From Mycolicibacterium porcinum (GTDB taxonomy: Bacteria > Actinomycetota > Actinomycetes > Mycobacteriales > Mycobacteriaceae), in contig MVIG01000006.1 of the NCBI GenBank assembly GCA_002086835.1, positions 186,001-250,000 on the forward strand: a stretch of DNA of 64,000 nt. Direction: 5' to 3'. Position numbers and translations under genes: made by a program. Positions 53,482 to 61,478 of this stretch are shown piece by piece. The stretch's first letter is position 1. Each line of letters starts with the position of its first letter. The notes below the pieces were generated by a model. That model saw only the letters and a list, made by a program, of their open reading frames with translations. It did no database searches and was not told where the DNA came from.

Positions 53482-54723
53482 TCAGGCCGCGCCGCTTGAA
53501 CTTGCGCCGCTTGCACCTGACGAGGACGACCCGCCCGCCTTGGCGTGCTTGCCGGTGCTCTTCCCACTGAGCCCTTCGGCGGCTTTCTTGAGTCCGTCGG
53601 TGACGTTCTTGACGGCGCCCTGAACGCCTTCACGGACCTGCTTGGCCGAGGTGGAGCGTTTGGTCGACAGGGTCTTGCCCGGCTCGGCCTTGATGCTCTC
53701 CTTGACCACCGGGGTGCCGGCGTTGGCCGACTCGTCTGCCGCAGGGGAATCCTCTGCCGCAGGGCTGGTTTCGGCTGGAGTGGCCTCAACGGGCGCAGCG
53801 GCCGGTGCCGCCGCCACCGGCGCGGCGACGGCTGCCTTCGGGCTCACATCCAGCGTCACCACCTTCGATGCCGAGGCCAGGGTGGTGTCTGCGGCTGCGC
53901 GGGCCTCCGGGGCGGCCGGCGGAGTGATCGCCGCAGCGATCAGTTCGCGGGCTTGACGCAGGGTGGACAGCAGACCCAGGCCGGGCCCGATCACGCCGCC
54001 ACCGGTCGCGTCGCCGTTGAGGAGAGCGTTCGTGATGACCGCGGGGCCGCTGAGCATCGCGTTGACGACACCGATCGGGTCACCGGCCCTGATCGAATCG
54101 ACGATGTCCTGACCGACATTGCCTGCCGCGGTGACCGTGCCGTAGCCGACGTTGAGCAATCCGAGCACCGGGAAGATCACGGCAGTCTGCGTGTCCACGA
54201 CATTGAGCAGGTTCTGGATCGGCTGCCTGATGGCGGCGGTGATCGGCTCCAGCAGTGGGAGTCCCGCGTACAGCACCGGACTGAGCAGCGCACCCCAGGT
54301 GTTCGACACCGCTCCGTTGATGTCGCCCGCCAACAGGTTTTCGAACGCCAGCTGCAGTGTCGCCGGAATGCCGTACGGGTTACCGGGGTCGAGGATCTCG
54401 GCCAGGCCCGCGCCGGCGCCCTGCAGGCCCGCCGCCAAGCTCTGGACGGTGCTGATCTGGTTGGCGATCACTTGTCGCAGGATGGGGGCTGGGTCGGCGA
54501 GTTCGGTGCTGACGAGTGTCTGCAGGTTGGTGAAGGTGTTGGCGAACAGCGCGGTGTAGGCCTCGATTGGATCGACCGCTGCCGAGAGGTTCACCTCAGC
54601 CGATGAGATCGCGGCCGGTACGGCGATGTCCGGCATCGGTGGCGCTACCGGACTTATGGCTATGGCACCGGCCCCGAGTAGCGCGACGCCAGCAGCGAGA
54701 TAGGGATGGGCTACGTCTTGCAT
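53482..54723 (-). CDS. secreted Lys/Ala-tail paralogue B, function unknown
   Basis: This is a 413-residue protein. The signal-like N-terminus (PYLAAGVALLGAGAIAISPV-APPMPDI) leads to an Ala/Leu-rich helical domain with LADPAPILRQVIANQ and two GD-type units (LAGDINGAVSNTWGALLSP and RAGDPIGVVNAMLSGPAVIT). After VVTLDVSPK comes an acidic Ala/Pro/Glu linker and the basic tail SAKQVREGVQGAVKNVTDGL-KKAAEGLSGKS ending in a Ser/Gly run. Part of the tail coding sequence is identical to that of paralogue C. An inverted repeat lies 40 bp upstream of the start. No enzymatic motif is visible. Confidence 0.85.
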   Translation of the reverse strand: MQDVAHPYLAAGVALLGAGAIAISPVAPPMPDIAVPAAISSAEVNLSAAVDPIEAYTALFANTFTNLQTLVSTELADPAPILRQVIANQISTVQSLAAGLQGAGAGLAEILDPGNPYGIPATLQLAFENLLAGDINGAVSNTWGALLSPVLYAGLPLLEPITAAIRQPIQNLLNVVDTQTAVIFPVLGLLNVGYGTVTAAGNVGQDIVDSIRAGDPIGVVNAMLSGPAVITNALLNGDATGGGVIGPGLGLLSTLRQARELIAAAITPPAAPEARAAADTTLASASKVVTLDVSPKAAVAAPVAAAPAAAPVEATPAETSPAAEDSPAADESANAGTPVVKESIKAEPGKTLSTKRSTSAKQVREGVQGAVKNVTDGLKKAAEGLSGKSTGKHAKAGGSSSSGASGASSSGAA

Positions 54724-54762
54724 TGCTTCTCCTCTGAATCAATCCAATCCCCCGACGAGGCA

Positions 54763-54784
54763 GAAGCTACCTGAGAGTAGCTTT
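54763..54784. promoter_or_regulatory. inverted-repeat site upstream of paralogue B
   Basis: GAAGCTAC-CTGAGA-GTAGCTTT: 7 of 8 arm positions pair. The same site, with the same spacing from the start codon, occurs upstream of paralogues C and E. Confidence 0.6.
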
Positions 54785-54947
54785 ACAAATTGACGAATTT
54801 GAAAAGTCGATTTTGGCGGCCGCCGACTGGCTAACGAGGTCGTAAGCAAGGTGAACTAGCTGGTCGAAGGGATGGTGAGCGAAGGTAAGTATTTTCCTCG
54901 CTCCGAGACAGCATTTGCGATCAAAACCGTATGGCTGTGAATGCAAG

Positions 54948-54980
54948 CCGGCTCCCCGCCGCGCTGCGACGGGGAGCCGG
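54948..54980 (-). terminator. terminator of paralogue C
   Basis: CCGGCTCCCCG (54948-54958) and CGGGGAGCCGG (54970-54980) form a perfect 11-bp stem 23 bp past the stop codon. Confidence 0.8.
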
Positions 54981-55002
54981 TTACTGTTCGAGCGGTAGTG
55001 GA

Positions 55003-56214
55003 TCAGGCTCCGTCGTGCGAGCCCGCACCCGCGCCTGACGAGGATGACCCGCCGCTGGACTTCTTGGTGCTGCTCTTCCCACTGAGCCCTTCGGCGGCTT
55101 TCTTGAGTCCGTCGGTGACGTTCTTGACGGCGCCCTGAACGCCTTCACGGACCTGCTTGGCCGAGGTGGAGCGTTTGGTCGACAGGGTCTTGCCCGGCTC
55201 GGCCTTGATGCTCTCCTTGACCACCGGGGTGCCGGCGTTGGCAGACGCGTCTGCGGCAGTGGAATCCTCTGCGGCCGGCGTGTTTTCGGCCTGTGTGTTT
55301 TCGGCGGGCGCCGCTTCTATCGGGGCCGCGGCGGGAGCGATGGCCGGTTTCTGTGGTGCCACATCCAAGGTCACCGTCGTGGCCTTGGCCTGCGGGGCCG
55401 CTGCAAGCGCGCCGGCCGCAGTGATGGCCGCTGGTGGGGTGATGTCTGTCGCGATCTGCTCCCGAAGGTTGCGCAACAACGCCACCAGGCCGCCGGACCC
55501 CAGCAGACCTTCGTTGATTATCGCGTCGCCGATGACTGCGGGCCCGGAGATCATCGCGTTCACGACGCCGAGCGGATCGCCGGCCTTGGCTGCGTCGACG
55601 ATCTCCTGACCGACGTTTGCGGCGGCGGTCAGCGTGCTGTAGATCGGGACGAGCAGGCCGACTGCCGGCAGGAAGACGATCGTTGGATCCGAGACCACCT
55701 TCGCGAGGTTCTGGAAGGGCTGCGCGACCGCGTTCTGGACGGCGGTCAGTGCCGGGAGGAGCCCAAACGCTGAGATGAGGGTGGCGCTCCACGCTGTGGC
55801 GACGGCTCCGGTGATGTCGCCGTCCAAGAACATCTCGAACGCCGCCTGGTATGCCGCCGGCAGCCCAGCGGGATTCGACGGATCTAGTGCTGTGCCAAGG
55901 GATTGGGCGGCGGCGGCGAGTGCGGTGCCGACGCTGGTGGCACTGGCCACCTGGTTGGCAACGATCTGGTGCAGGATCGGTGCCGGGTCGGCGAGCTCAT
56001 CGCCAATCCTGTCCTGCACATTGGTGAACACATTTGTGAACAGGTCGATGTACGCCTGGATCGGATCGGTTGCTGCCGAGAGATTCACCTGAGCCGATGA
56101 AATCGCGGGCACGGTGATGTCCGGCATCGGCGGCGCGACCGGACTGATGGCGATGGCGCCGGCGCCGATAAGTGAGACGCCGGCGGCGAGATAGGGACGG
56201 GCTGCGAGCTGCAT
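55003..56214 (-). CDS. secreted Lys/Ala-tail paralogue C, function unknown
   Basis: This is a 403-residue protein closest to paralogue B. The N-terminus (PYLAAGVSLIGAGAIAISPV-APPMPDI), LADPAPILHQIVANQ, and the two GD units (LDGDITGAVATAWSATLIS and KAGDPLGVVNAMISGPAVIG) align throughout. After VTLDVAPQ comes an acidic linker with the repeat AENTQAENTPA, then the same basic tail as B and a Ser/Gly-rich end. It is preceded by the perfect-spacing inverted repeat at 56255-56276 and followed by its own terminator, so it is monocistronic. Confidence 0.85.
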   Translation of the reverse strand: MQLAARPYLAAGVSLIGAGAIAISPVAPPMPDITVPAISSAQVNLSAATDPIQAYIDLFTNVFTNVQDRIGDELADPAPILHQIVANQVASATSVGTALAAAAQSLGTALDPSNPAGLPAAYQAAFEMFLDGDITGAVATAWSATLISAFGLLPALTAVQNAVAQPFQNLAKVVSDPTIVFLPAVGLLVPIYSTLTAAANVGQEIVDAAKAGDPLGVVNAMISGPAVIGDAIINEGLLGSGGLVALLRNLREQIATDITPPAAITAAGALAAAPQAKATTVTLDVAPQKPAIAPAAAPIEAAPAENTQAENTPAAEDSTAADASANAGTPVVKESIKAEPGKTLSTKRSTSAKQVREGVQGAVKNVTDGLKKAAEGLSGKSSTKKSSGGSSSSGAGAGSHDGA

Positions 56215-56729
56215 GGGCTTCTCCTGTAGATGGATCCAATCTCCCGACGGGGCTGAAGCTACCTGAGAGTAACTTCAGAAATTTGCGCTTTCGAAAAGTT
56301 GCATTCAATGCCAATTTGGCCGCTAACCAGCTTGTGAACCAAGAGAACTAGCTGGCAGATGCGGGTGTCTTGTTGATCTTGGTGGGTTGGCGCGAGCCCG
56401 TATTGTGGCTATCGCAAACACGTGTCATTGAATGCAAACAGTTCGCTGTTTCAGCCGCAATGGCGCAGAAGTATTGGATGTCCGTCATCGCGGAGCGATG
56501 CGGTCTTTTGCGCAATGCAAGTCACATGGCGCGACGGGTGACGCCTCGGTGCGTGCCGTTTGAGTTCCGCAACTGTGTGTCCAGGCGGCTGACGGTGCAT
56601 CTCGACGGTGTTCGCTCCGATTTTTCCCAAGCAACCAAATGTCGTAGCCCGCCACTTTGTGTGGCGGAGACGGCGCGCGTTGTTGTGACGCGCATACCTG
56701 AGTGACGGCTGAGAACTTCCTCAGAAGTA
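56215..56729. other. intergenic region upstream of paralogue C
   Basis: About 515 bp of lower-GC DNA. It holds the inverted repeat at 56255-56276, a small hairpin AAACAG-TTCG-CTGTTT (56436-56451) with a stable UUCG-type loop, and a stem CCGCCAC...GTGGCGG (56649-56667). A plus-strand frame at 56370-56705 lacks a ribosome-binding site and recognisable sequence and is not considered a gene. Confidence 0.5.
56255..56276. promoter_or_regulatory. inverted-repeat site upstream of paralogue C
   Basis: GAAGCTAC-CTGAGA-GTAACTTC: the best-preserved copy of the shared site, 41 bp upstream of the start codon. Confidence 0.65.
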
Positions 56730-56764
56730 CAGGCCCCCTTCATCGAGTAGATGAAGGGGGCCTG
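56730..56764 (-). terminator. terminator of paralogue D
   Basis: CAGGCCCCCTTCATC (56730-56744) and its exact reverse complement (56750-56764) form a 15-bp stem with a five-base loop, 15 bp past the stop codon. Confidence 0.85.
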
Positions 56765-56779
56765 CTGCTGGTGCTGGGG

Positions 56780-58102
56780 TTAGCCGTTGTCGGCGCCCTT
56801 GGCGGAATCCGCCTTCTTCACGGCGCCCTTCTCAGCTCCGACCTTGTCCTTCTTCATGCCGTCGGTCAGCTTCTTGACCGACGACTTCACTTGGTCGCGG
56901 ACTGCCTTGGCGGCGTTCGCCTTCGACTGACCCTTGGCGGCCTTCGGCGATGCCTTCGTCGACAGCTTGGTGGCGGCCGGGGCGGCGTCGCTGTCGGTCG
57001 CAGCGGCATCGGTATCAGTGTCGGGCGACGCCGTTGCTTCCTCGGTCGCAGGCTCCTGCGCCGTCGAAACTGGTTGTGACGCAGTAGGTGCCGCGCTGAT
57101 CTCCTTCGGCTTTGCGACGTCGAGTGTCACCGTCTTGGCAGCGGGGGCCAGCGCCGAATTCACCGAAACCGTCTCGGGCGCCACGCCGAGGGATGGCAGG
57201 GTGCCGAACAGGTTGTCACGGTCGGCGCCCGGAGTGGCCAGAGAGTCGGCGATCTGGGAGAACGCGTTGAGCACCGCCGAGATGGTTCCGCCACTGATGA
57301 AGCCATGTTCTGGACTTAGAATGCCGGCCATGAACGTGGGCGGCATTCCGTCGCCGTTGTCGATCTCGAATCCGTTCAGCAGGGCGCCCGTGATGGTGGC
57401 TGGAGCATTCACCAAGGCCCCGACGAACCCGGCCGCGTCCCCGGTGGTCGCGGCGGCAGCCAGGTTCTCGAGCACGTATCCATTGGCTGCGGCGGTCGCC
57501 GTCAGCGGTGACAGGACTCCGTTCAACAGCAGCGCCGGTGCGCCCTCGGGAAGGTTGGTGACCAGGTTCGCCAGGTTCGTGAACGGCTGAGCGATCACAG
57601 ACCAGGCCCCGGGCACCCACTGATTGCCCACGAAGCTGAGCAGCGGCAGGCCGAGCATAAGAGGACTTGTGGCCAGGGCGGCGAAGCCATTCTGGAGATC
57701 CCCGGCGGCGATCAGATCGAAAGCGCCCTTGACTGCGGCCTGGAAGCTCATGAAATTCTCGGGGTCAAGCGCGGCTTGCATGCCCTCGACGAGTCCCTGT
57801 GTCGCCGTGCCCAATACCTTCGCACTGTGCAACTGGTTGGCGATGATCTGTCGCAGGATCGGGGCAGGATCCGCCGCCAACTGTGCGCCCAGACCGCCCA
57901 CGTTCTCGAAGGCGGCTCCGATGACGTCGGCCCACAGCTGCAGGGGATTGGCGGCGGCGGTGAGGTTCACCGCGGCCGATGAGCCATCAATCGCTGGGAG
58001 GTGAACATCGGGTGCGGGCGGGGCCAGCGGGCTGACGGCGATGGCGCCGGCACCGACGAGTGCCACACCTGCGGCCAGGTACGACCGAGAAGCGAGCTGC
58101 AT
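56780..58102 (-). CDS. secreted Lys/Ala-tail paralogue D, function unknown
   Basis: This is a 440-residue protein. The N-terminus (SYLAAGVALVGAGAIAVSPL-APPAPDV) and LAADPAPILRQIIANQ match B and C. The two GD units are AAGDLQNGFAALATSPLML and TTGDAAGFVGALVNAPATIT. The helical domain is about 40 residues longer than in C. After TVTLDVAKP an Asp/Thr/Ala-rich linker leads to the tail LSTKASPKAAKGQSKANAAK-AVRDQVKSSVKKLTDGMKK, with about ten further Lys residues. The tail matches E more than B/C. It lacks the inverted repeat seen before B, C and E. Confidence 0.85.
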   Translation of the reverse strand: MQLASRSYLAAGVALVGAGAIAVSPLAPPAPDVHLPAIDGSSAAVNLTAAANPLQLWADVIGAAFENVGGLGAQLAADPAPILRQIIANQLHSAKVLGTATQGLVEGMQAALDPENFMSFQAAVKGAFDLIAAGDLQNGFAALATSPLMLGLPLLSFVGNQWVPGAWSVIAQPFTNLANLVTNLPEGAPALLLNGVLSPLTATAAANGYVLENLAAAATTGDAAGFVGALVNAPATITGALLNGFEIDNGDGMPPTFMAGILSPEHGFISGGTISAVLNAFSQIADSLATPGADRDNLFGTLPSLGVAPETVSVNSALAPAAKTVTLDVAKPKEISAAPTASQPVSTAQEPATEEATASPDTDTDAAATDSDAAPAATKLSTKASPKAAKGQSKANAAKAVRDQVKSSVKKLTDGMKKDKVGAEKGAVKKADSAKGADNG

Positions 58103-58224
58103 TGGGTCTCCTTACGGGACTTGGTCAATTGCCAAATGTGAGGGTTTCGTTGACGAGGTTCGCCCGTCATCGGTCTGCCCGCCGACGCGCCGGTCTGCCG
58201 CGCGCTGAGCGGTTGAGCAAGAGC

Positions 58225-58263
58225 GGCAGGGCCCCGTCACCGATCTGATGAAGGGGCCCTGCC
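58225..58263 (-). terminator. terminator of paralogue E
   Basis: GGCAGGGCCCC (58225-58235) and GGGGCCCTGCC (58253-58263) form a perfect 11-bp stem, 14 bp past the stop codon. Confidence 0.8.
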
Positions 58264-58277
58264 GGTGGTGCTGTGGG

Positions 58278-59615
58278 TTACTTGCTGTCAGCGCCCTTCG
58301 CGGAGTCGCTGGACGACTCGGCCTTCTTGGGGGTGCTGGGTTTGTCCTTCTTCAGGCCGTCGGTCAGTTTCTTGACCGTGGACTTGACCTGGTCGCGAAC
58401 TACCTTGGCTGAGTTGGTCTTTGCCTGGCCCTTGGCGGCCTTCGGCGATGCCTTCGTCGACAGCTTGGTGACCCCGTCACTGTCGGCTGCGGCTGTGCCG
58501 GTATCGGCCTTGGCGTCGGCGTCGGTGGCGTCGGTCGCCGGTGCGGTCGAAGTGTCGGTCCCAGCGCCAGATGAGTTGTCCGCCTCAGTGACTGGCACAG
58601 ACTCGACCTTCTCGGTCGGCGTGGTCACCGGCACGAGCGCTGTGGTGACCGCCGCGGTGGCCGCGGTGGCGGGAGCCTGTGCGGCCAGAGCCTTGGGGAG
58701 TTCGATATCCGGGAAGGGCACGGGCTTGGGGGTGATCTGCTTGAGGGCGTTGGCGAACGAATCCGCGATGTAGTTGCCCATGCTGATGGTCTGATCCACC
58801 TGGTAGGCGACATCCGCCGCGAAGTCGGCGACGCTGTGCTGCACGGCATTCACGAAGGTGCCCGGATCGCCCGAAGCTGCAGCGGCCAGCACGCTTTGGG
58901 TGCCGGCGATGACCTGCTTCACCAGGGGCAGGGGGTAGCCGGGGAGGTCGAATCCGATACCGACGGTTGCCGAGGCCACCGCGATCAAGAGTCCGAGGGT
59001 CGACTCCGTGGCGGCGTCGATGACCGGCGGCGGAACGCCGAGAACGTGGCCGACAGCATTGATCTGGGGGTTCACGGTTTCGAGCATGATGTTGATGATC
59101 GGCTGCACGCCCGGGCCCATGATGGCGTTGATGGCTCCGTTGGGATCGCCGGCGGCAATCAAGGCGCCTGCGGCCTGCAGGGCATCGGGCAGTCCGGCGG
59201 CGAGCACGCCGAGGTTCTCGACGAGTGCGTTCATCGCGGACGAGGTGGTCTCCCCGAGGGCGGCGAGGTTGGGCCCGATCTCTTGGGCGGTGATGACTCC
59301 GTGAGTCAGTGCCAGCGCAACGACCAGAACCGGATCTGTGTTCGCGAATACCTGGACGCCGGTGGCCACATTGGTGGCGAGTTGACGCAGGACCGGGAGC
59401 GGATTGGTGGTCTGGCGTTCGATGAAGTTGCTGAAAAGCGTCTGAGTGGCGGCGATCGCCGGCTCGAAGACGGTCAGTGGGTTCTCGATGGCGGCCGTAA
59501 GCGCTACGGGAATGTGCGCTTCTGGAACAGGCGGAGCCACGGGGCTGACTGCGATGGCGCTGGCACCTACGAGTGCCACCCCCGCGGCCAGGTACGACCG
59601 AGCAGCGAGTTGCAT
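58278..59615 (-). CDS. secreted Lys/Ala-tail paralogue E, function unknown
   Basis: This is a 445-residue protein. The N-terminus (SYLAAGVALVGASAIAVSPV-APPVPEA) and NPLPVLRQLATNVATG correspond to the family pattern. GD units are AAGDPNGAINAIMGPGVQP and ASGDPGTFVNAVQHSVADFA; the second is closer to paralogue A. A Thr/Asp/Ala-rich acidic linker precedes the tail LSTKASPKAAKGQAKTNSAK-VVRDQVKSTVKKLTDGLKK. A variant of the shared inverted repeat lies 38 bp upstream. As in the others, the combination of signal peptide, helical body, acidic linker and basic tail is the only clue to function. Confidence 0.85.
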   Translation of the reverse strand: MQLAARSYLAAGVALVGASAIAVSPVAPPVPEAHIPVALTAAIENPLTVFEPAIAATQTLFSNFIERQTTNPLPVLRQLATNVATGVQVFANTDPVLVVALALTHGVITAQEIGPNLAALGETTSSAMNALVENLGVLAAGLPDALQAAGALIAAGDPNGAINAIMGPGVQPIINIMLETVNPQINAVGHVLGVPPPVIDAATESTLGLLIAVASATVGIGFDLPGYPLPLVKQVIAGTQSVLAAAASGDPGTFVNAVQHSVADFAADVAYQVDQTISMGNYIADSFANALKQITPKPVPFPDIELPKALAAQAPATAATAAVTTALVPVTTPTEKVESVPVTEADNSSGAGTDTSTAPATDATDADAKADTGTAAADSDGVTKLSTKASPKAAKGQAKTNSAKVVRDQVKSTVKKLTDGLKKDKPSTPKKAESSSDSAKGADSK

Positions 59616-60099
59616 TGAATCTCCTTACGGGTGCGTAACTAAGGTCGGCGCAGAAGTTACCCCAAAGTAAGTTTCGTTGTCTGCAAATTTTCTTAACTAT
59701 TTTTCAGCTCGTTGGAACCGTTGCACGGCCCCGCAAATGAACTCTTGGTATCTGCGATATTGCTGGTAATGCGCATTTTCCGAGGTGGGGCCCTGCTGTT
59801 GCGCTACCCGAAGTAGCGATATCTACGGCGGCTTCTGCATTGCTATAGCAAACATATGGCGCGGGCTGTCACTAGATTGCCAGCGAAGAGTCGGGCTCTT
59901 GGGCCGGCTAGGTTACCCAGCGGTAATGCCGGGGCGGCGCCGACCGGGGAGTTAGCGCGCACACAGTGGACACAAACGTGTGATCTGTAAAACACGGCCA
60001 CCTCAAATGGGGTGCCAGACACTAATGGGACCGTAGGTCTCGGTATTCGCGCGATGCTTGCGTCGGCAACGAAGTGGCAGTCTCGGCCAGTTTCAAAAA
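59616..60099. other. intergenic region, paralogue E / ClC gene
   Basis: About 480 bp. It holds the paralogue E promoter with the inverted-repeat variant at 59653-59675, a hairpin CGCTAC-CCGAA-GTAGCG (59802-59818) and a 10-bp palindrome TGCTATAGCA (59841-59850). The half nearer the ClC gene shows no clear terminator or small gene. Confidence 0.45.
59653..59675. promoter_or_regulatory. inverted-repeat site variant upstream of paralogue E
   Basis: GAAGTTAC-CCCAAA-GTAAGTTTC: the same pattern as upstream of B and C with one extra base in the right arm, 38 bp from the start codon. Confidence 0.5.
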
Positions 60100-61371
60100 C
60101 TACGGATTTCGTTGCCGGGGTTTGCCCGCGACCGGTCCGTCGACGGCTAATTCGTCGCGCCGCGCGGCGAGCGTCTGGAGCCCATGTGCGGCCAGCGCGG
60201 CGGCCAGGAACGGCAACAGCACCCACAGCGGCGGCCGGGCCAGTTCCCACACAAACAATGCGGCCCAGATGGGCGCGCGCTGCGTCACCGCGAGCACACC
60301 GGCCGCACATGTCAGCGACACTGCCGCGACGCTGACAGGACGGAGGTCCAGAGCGTTGATCGCCAAGGCGATGAGCGAGCCGAGCGCGGCGCCGGTCGCG
60401 AGCGCGGGCGTGAGCATGCCGCCCACTGCGCCTGCGCGCAGGAAGATCGCCGTGAGCACCGGCTTGAGGAGCAGGATCACCGCGGCAGAACCGAGTGTCA
60501 TCCCGCTGGCGAGACTCACTGTCAGGATGCTCTTGCCGTTGCCGGGCAGCTCCGGCCACCACACGGAGCCGATGCCTACGAGCAGGCCCGCCGCGGCGAT
60601 ACCCGGGATGATCAGCCACGACGTGAGCGGCACCGCGGGCCGGGCCAGCGCCATGATCCGGTTGAAGGCCGTGCCCACCGCGAACGCCACCGGCGCCAGG
60701 ACCAACGCGAACCCGGTCAGGAAATACGACAGGCTCGGATCCGGCCAATCGAGTGGAGCCCGGACATGCGTCACCGGCGCCGCGACCGCGACCGCCAGCG
60801 CCGAAGTGATCAATGCGGCGCCGACCGCCCGCGGATGCCAGGTGTGCATCATGATCCGGATCGCGAACAGGGCACCGCCGACCGGCACGCTGTACACCGC
60901 TCCGAGGCCGGCCCCCGCGGCGCAGGCGAGCAGGATCTGGCGGTCTTCTGGCGTCAGCGCCCACCGCGAGGTTCCTGCGTCGCCGAGCACCGCCGCAACC
61001 TGACGGGGAGCGCCCTCGCGACCCAGGGATGCGCCGGAACCCACCACCAGGATCTGCAGCGCGGCGTCGAGCGTGAGCGAAACCCGGGGGATGGCACGGT
61101 GATTGGCGATGGTCGAAGATAGTCCGGGAACCTCGAAGTGGCGACGCAGAATCCACCAGCCGAAGCCGGCCAGCGCCCCGCCGATCATCGGGCCGACCGC
61201 GCGGCGCACCGGGCTGCTGCCGGTCACGCCATCGAGCAGGGAGCCGAACGAGTAAGCGTAGGTGAGGTGCTCGACGAAATGCAGGAGAACCGTCGTCGCC
61301 ATCCCCGCAACGCCCGCCAACAACCCGACGACGATGATGCTGCAGCCGAACTCAAGCTCACGGCGGGTCAC
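60100..61371 (-). CDS. ClC-family chloride transporter
   Basis: This is a 423-residue membrane protein of the ClC family. The selectivity/gating motifs are recognisable: GSGASLGREGAP (the gating glutamate in GREGAP is present, favouring an H+/Cl- antiporter or fluoride-type exchange) and GAVGGMLTPAL in place of GxFxP. About 11-12 helices are predicted. The start at 61371 gives MTRRELEFGCSIIVVG. The gene is divergent from mshB, about 100 bp away. I do not recall a ClC gene at this place in M. tuberculosis. Its physiological ion and any link to mycothiol synthesis are unknown. Confidence 0.9.
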   Translation of the reverse strand: MTRRELEFGCSIIVVGLLAGVAGMATTVLLHFVEHLTYAYSFGSLLDGVTGSSPVRRAVGPMIGGALAGFGWWILRRHFEVPGLSSTIANHRAIPRVSLTLDAALQILVVGSGASLGREGAPRQVAAVLGDAGTSRWALTPEDRQILLACAAGAGLGAVYSVPVGGALFAIRIMMHTWHPRAVGAALITSALAVAVAAPVTHVRAPLDWPDPSLSYFLTGFALVLAPVAFAVGTAFNRIMALARPAVPLTSWLIIPGIAAAGLLVGIGSVWWPELPGNGKSILTVSLASGMTLGSAAVILLLKPVLTAIFLRAGAVGGMLTPALATGAALGSLIALAINALDLRPVSVAAVSLTCAAGVLAVTQRAPIWAALFVWELARPPLWVLLPFLAAALAAHGLQTLAARRDELAVDGPVAGKPRQRNP

Positions 61372-61478
61372 TCGAGTGAATGTATGCGTGATGCCACGAT
61401 TCGTCAGCGTTGTCCGCCTACAGCCGGTGACGTGGGTCTTCCCGCGTCGCCGCCGGCACCCGGCTATCGTCGGTCACG

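Noticed and set aside
56370..56705. 111-codon plus-strand open frame between paralogues C and D
   Set aside because: No ribosome-binding site, atypical Cys/Arg/Ser-rich sequence and low GC for a gene here. It is treated as intergenic.
59843..61156. 437-codon minus-strand open frame overlapping the ClC gene in another frame
   Set aside because: Arg/Pro/Gly-rich shadow frame. The ClC frame carries all the family motifs.
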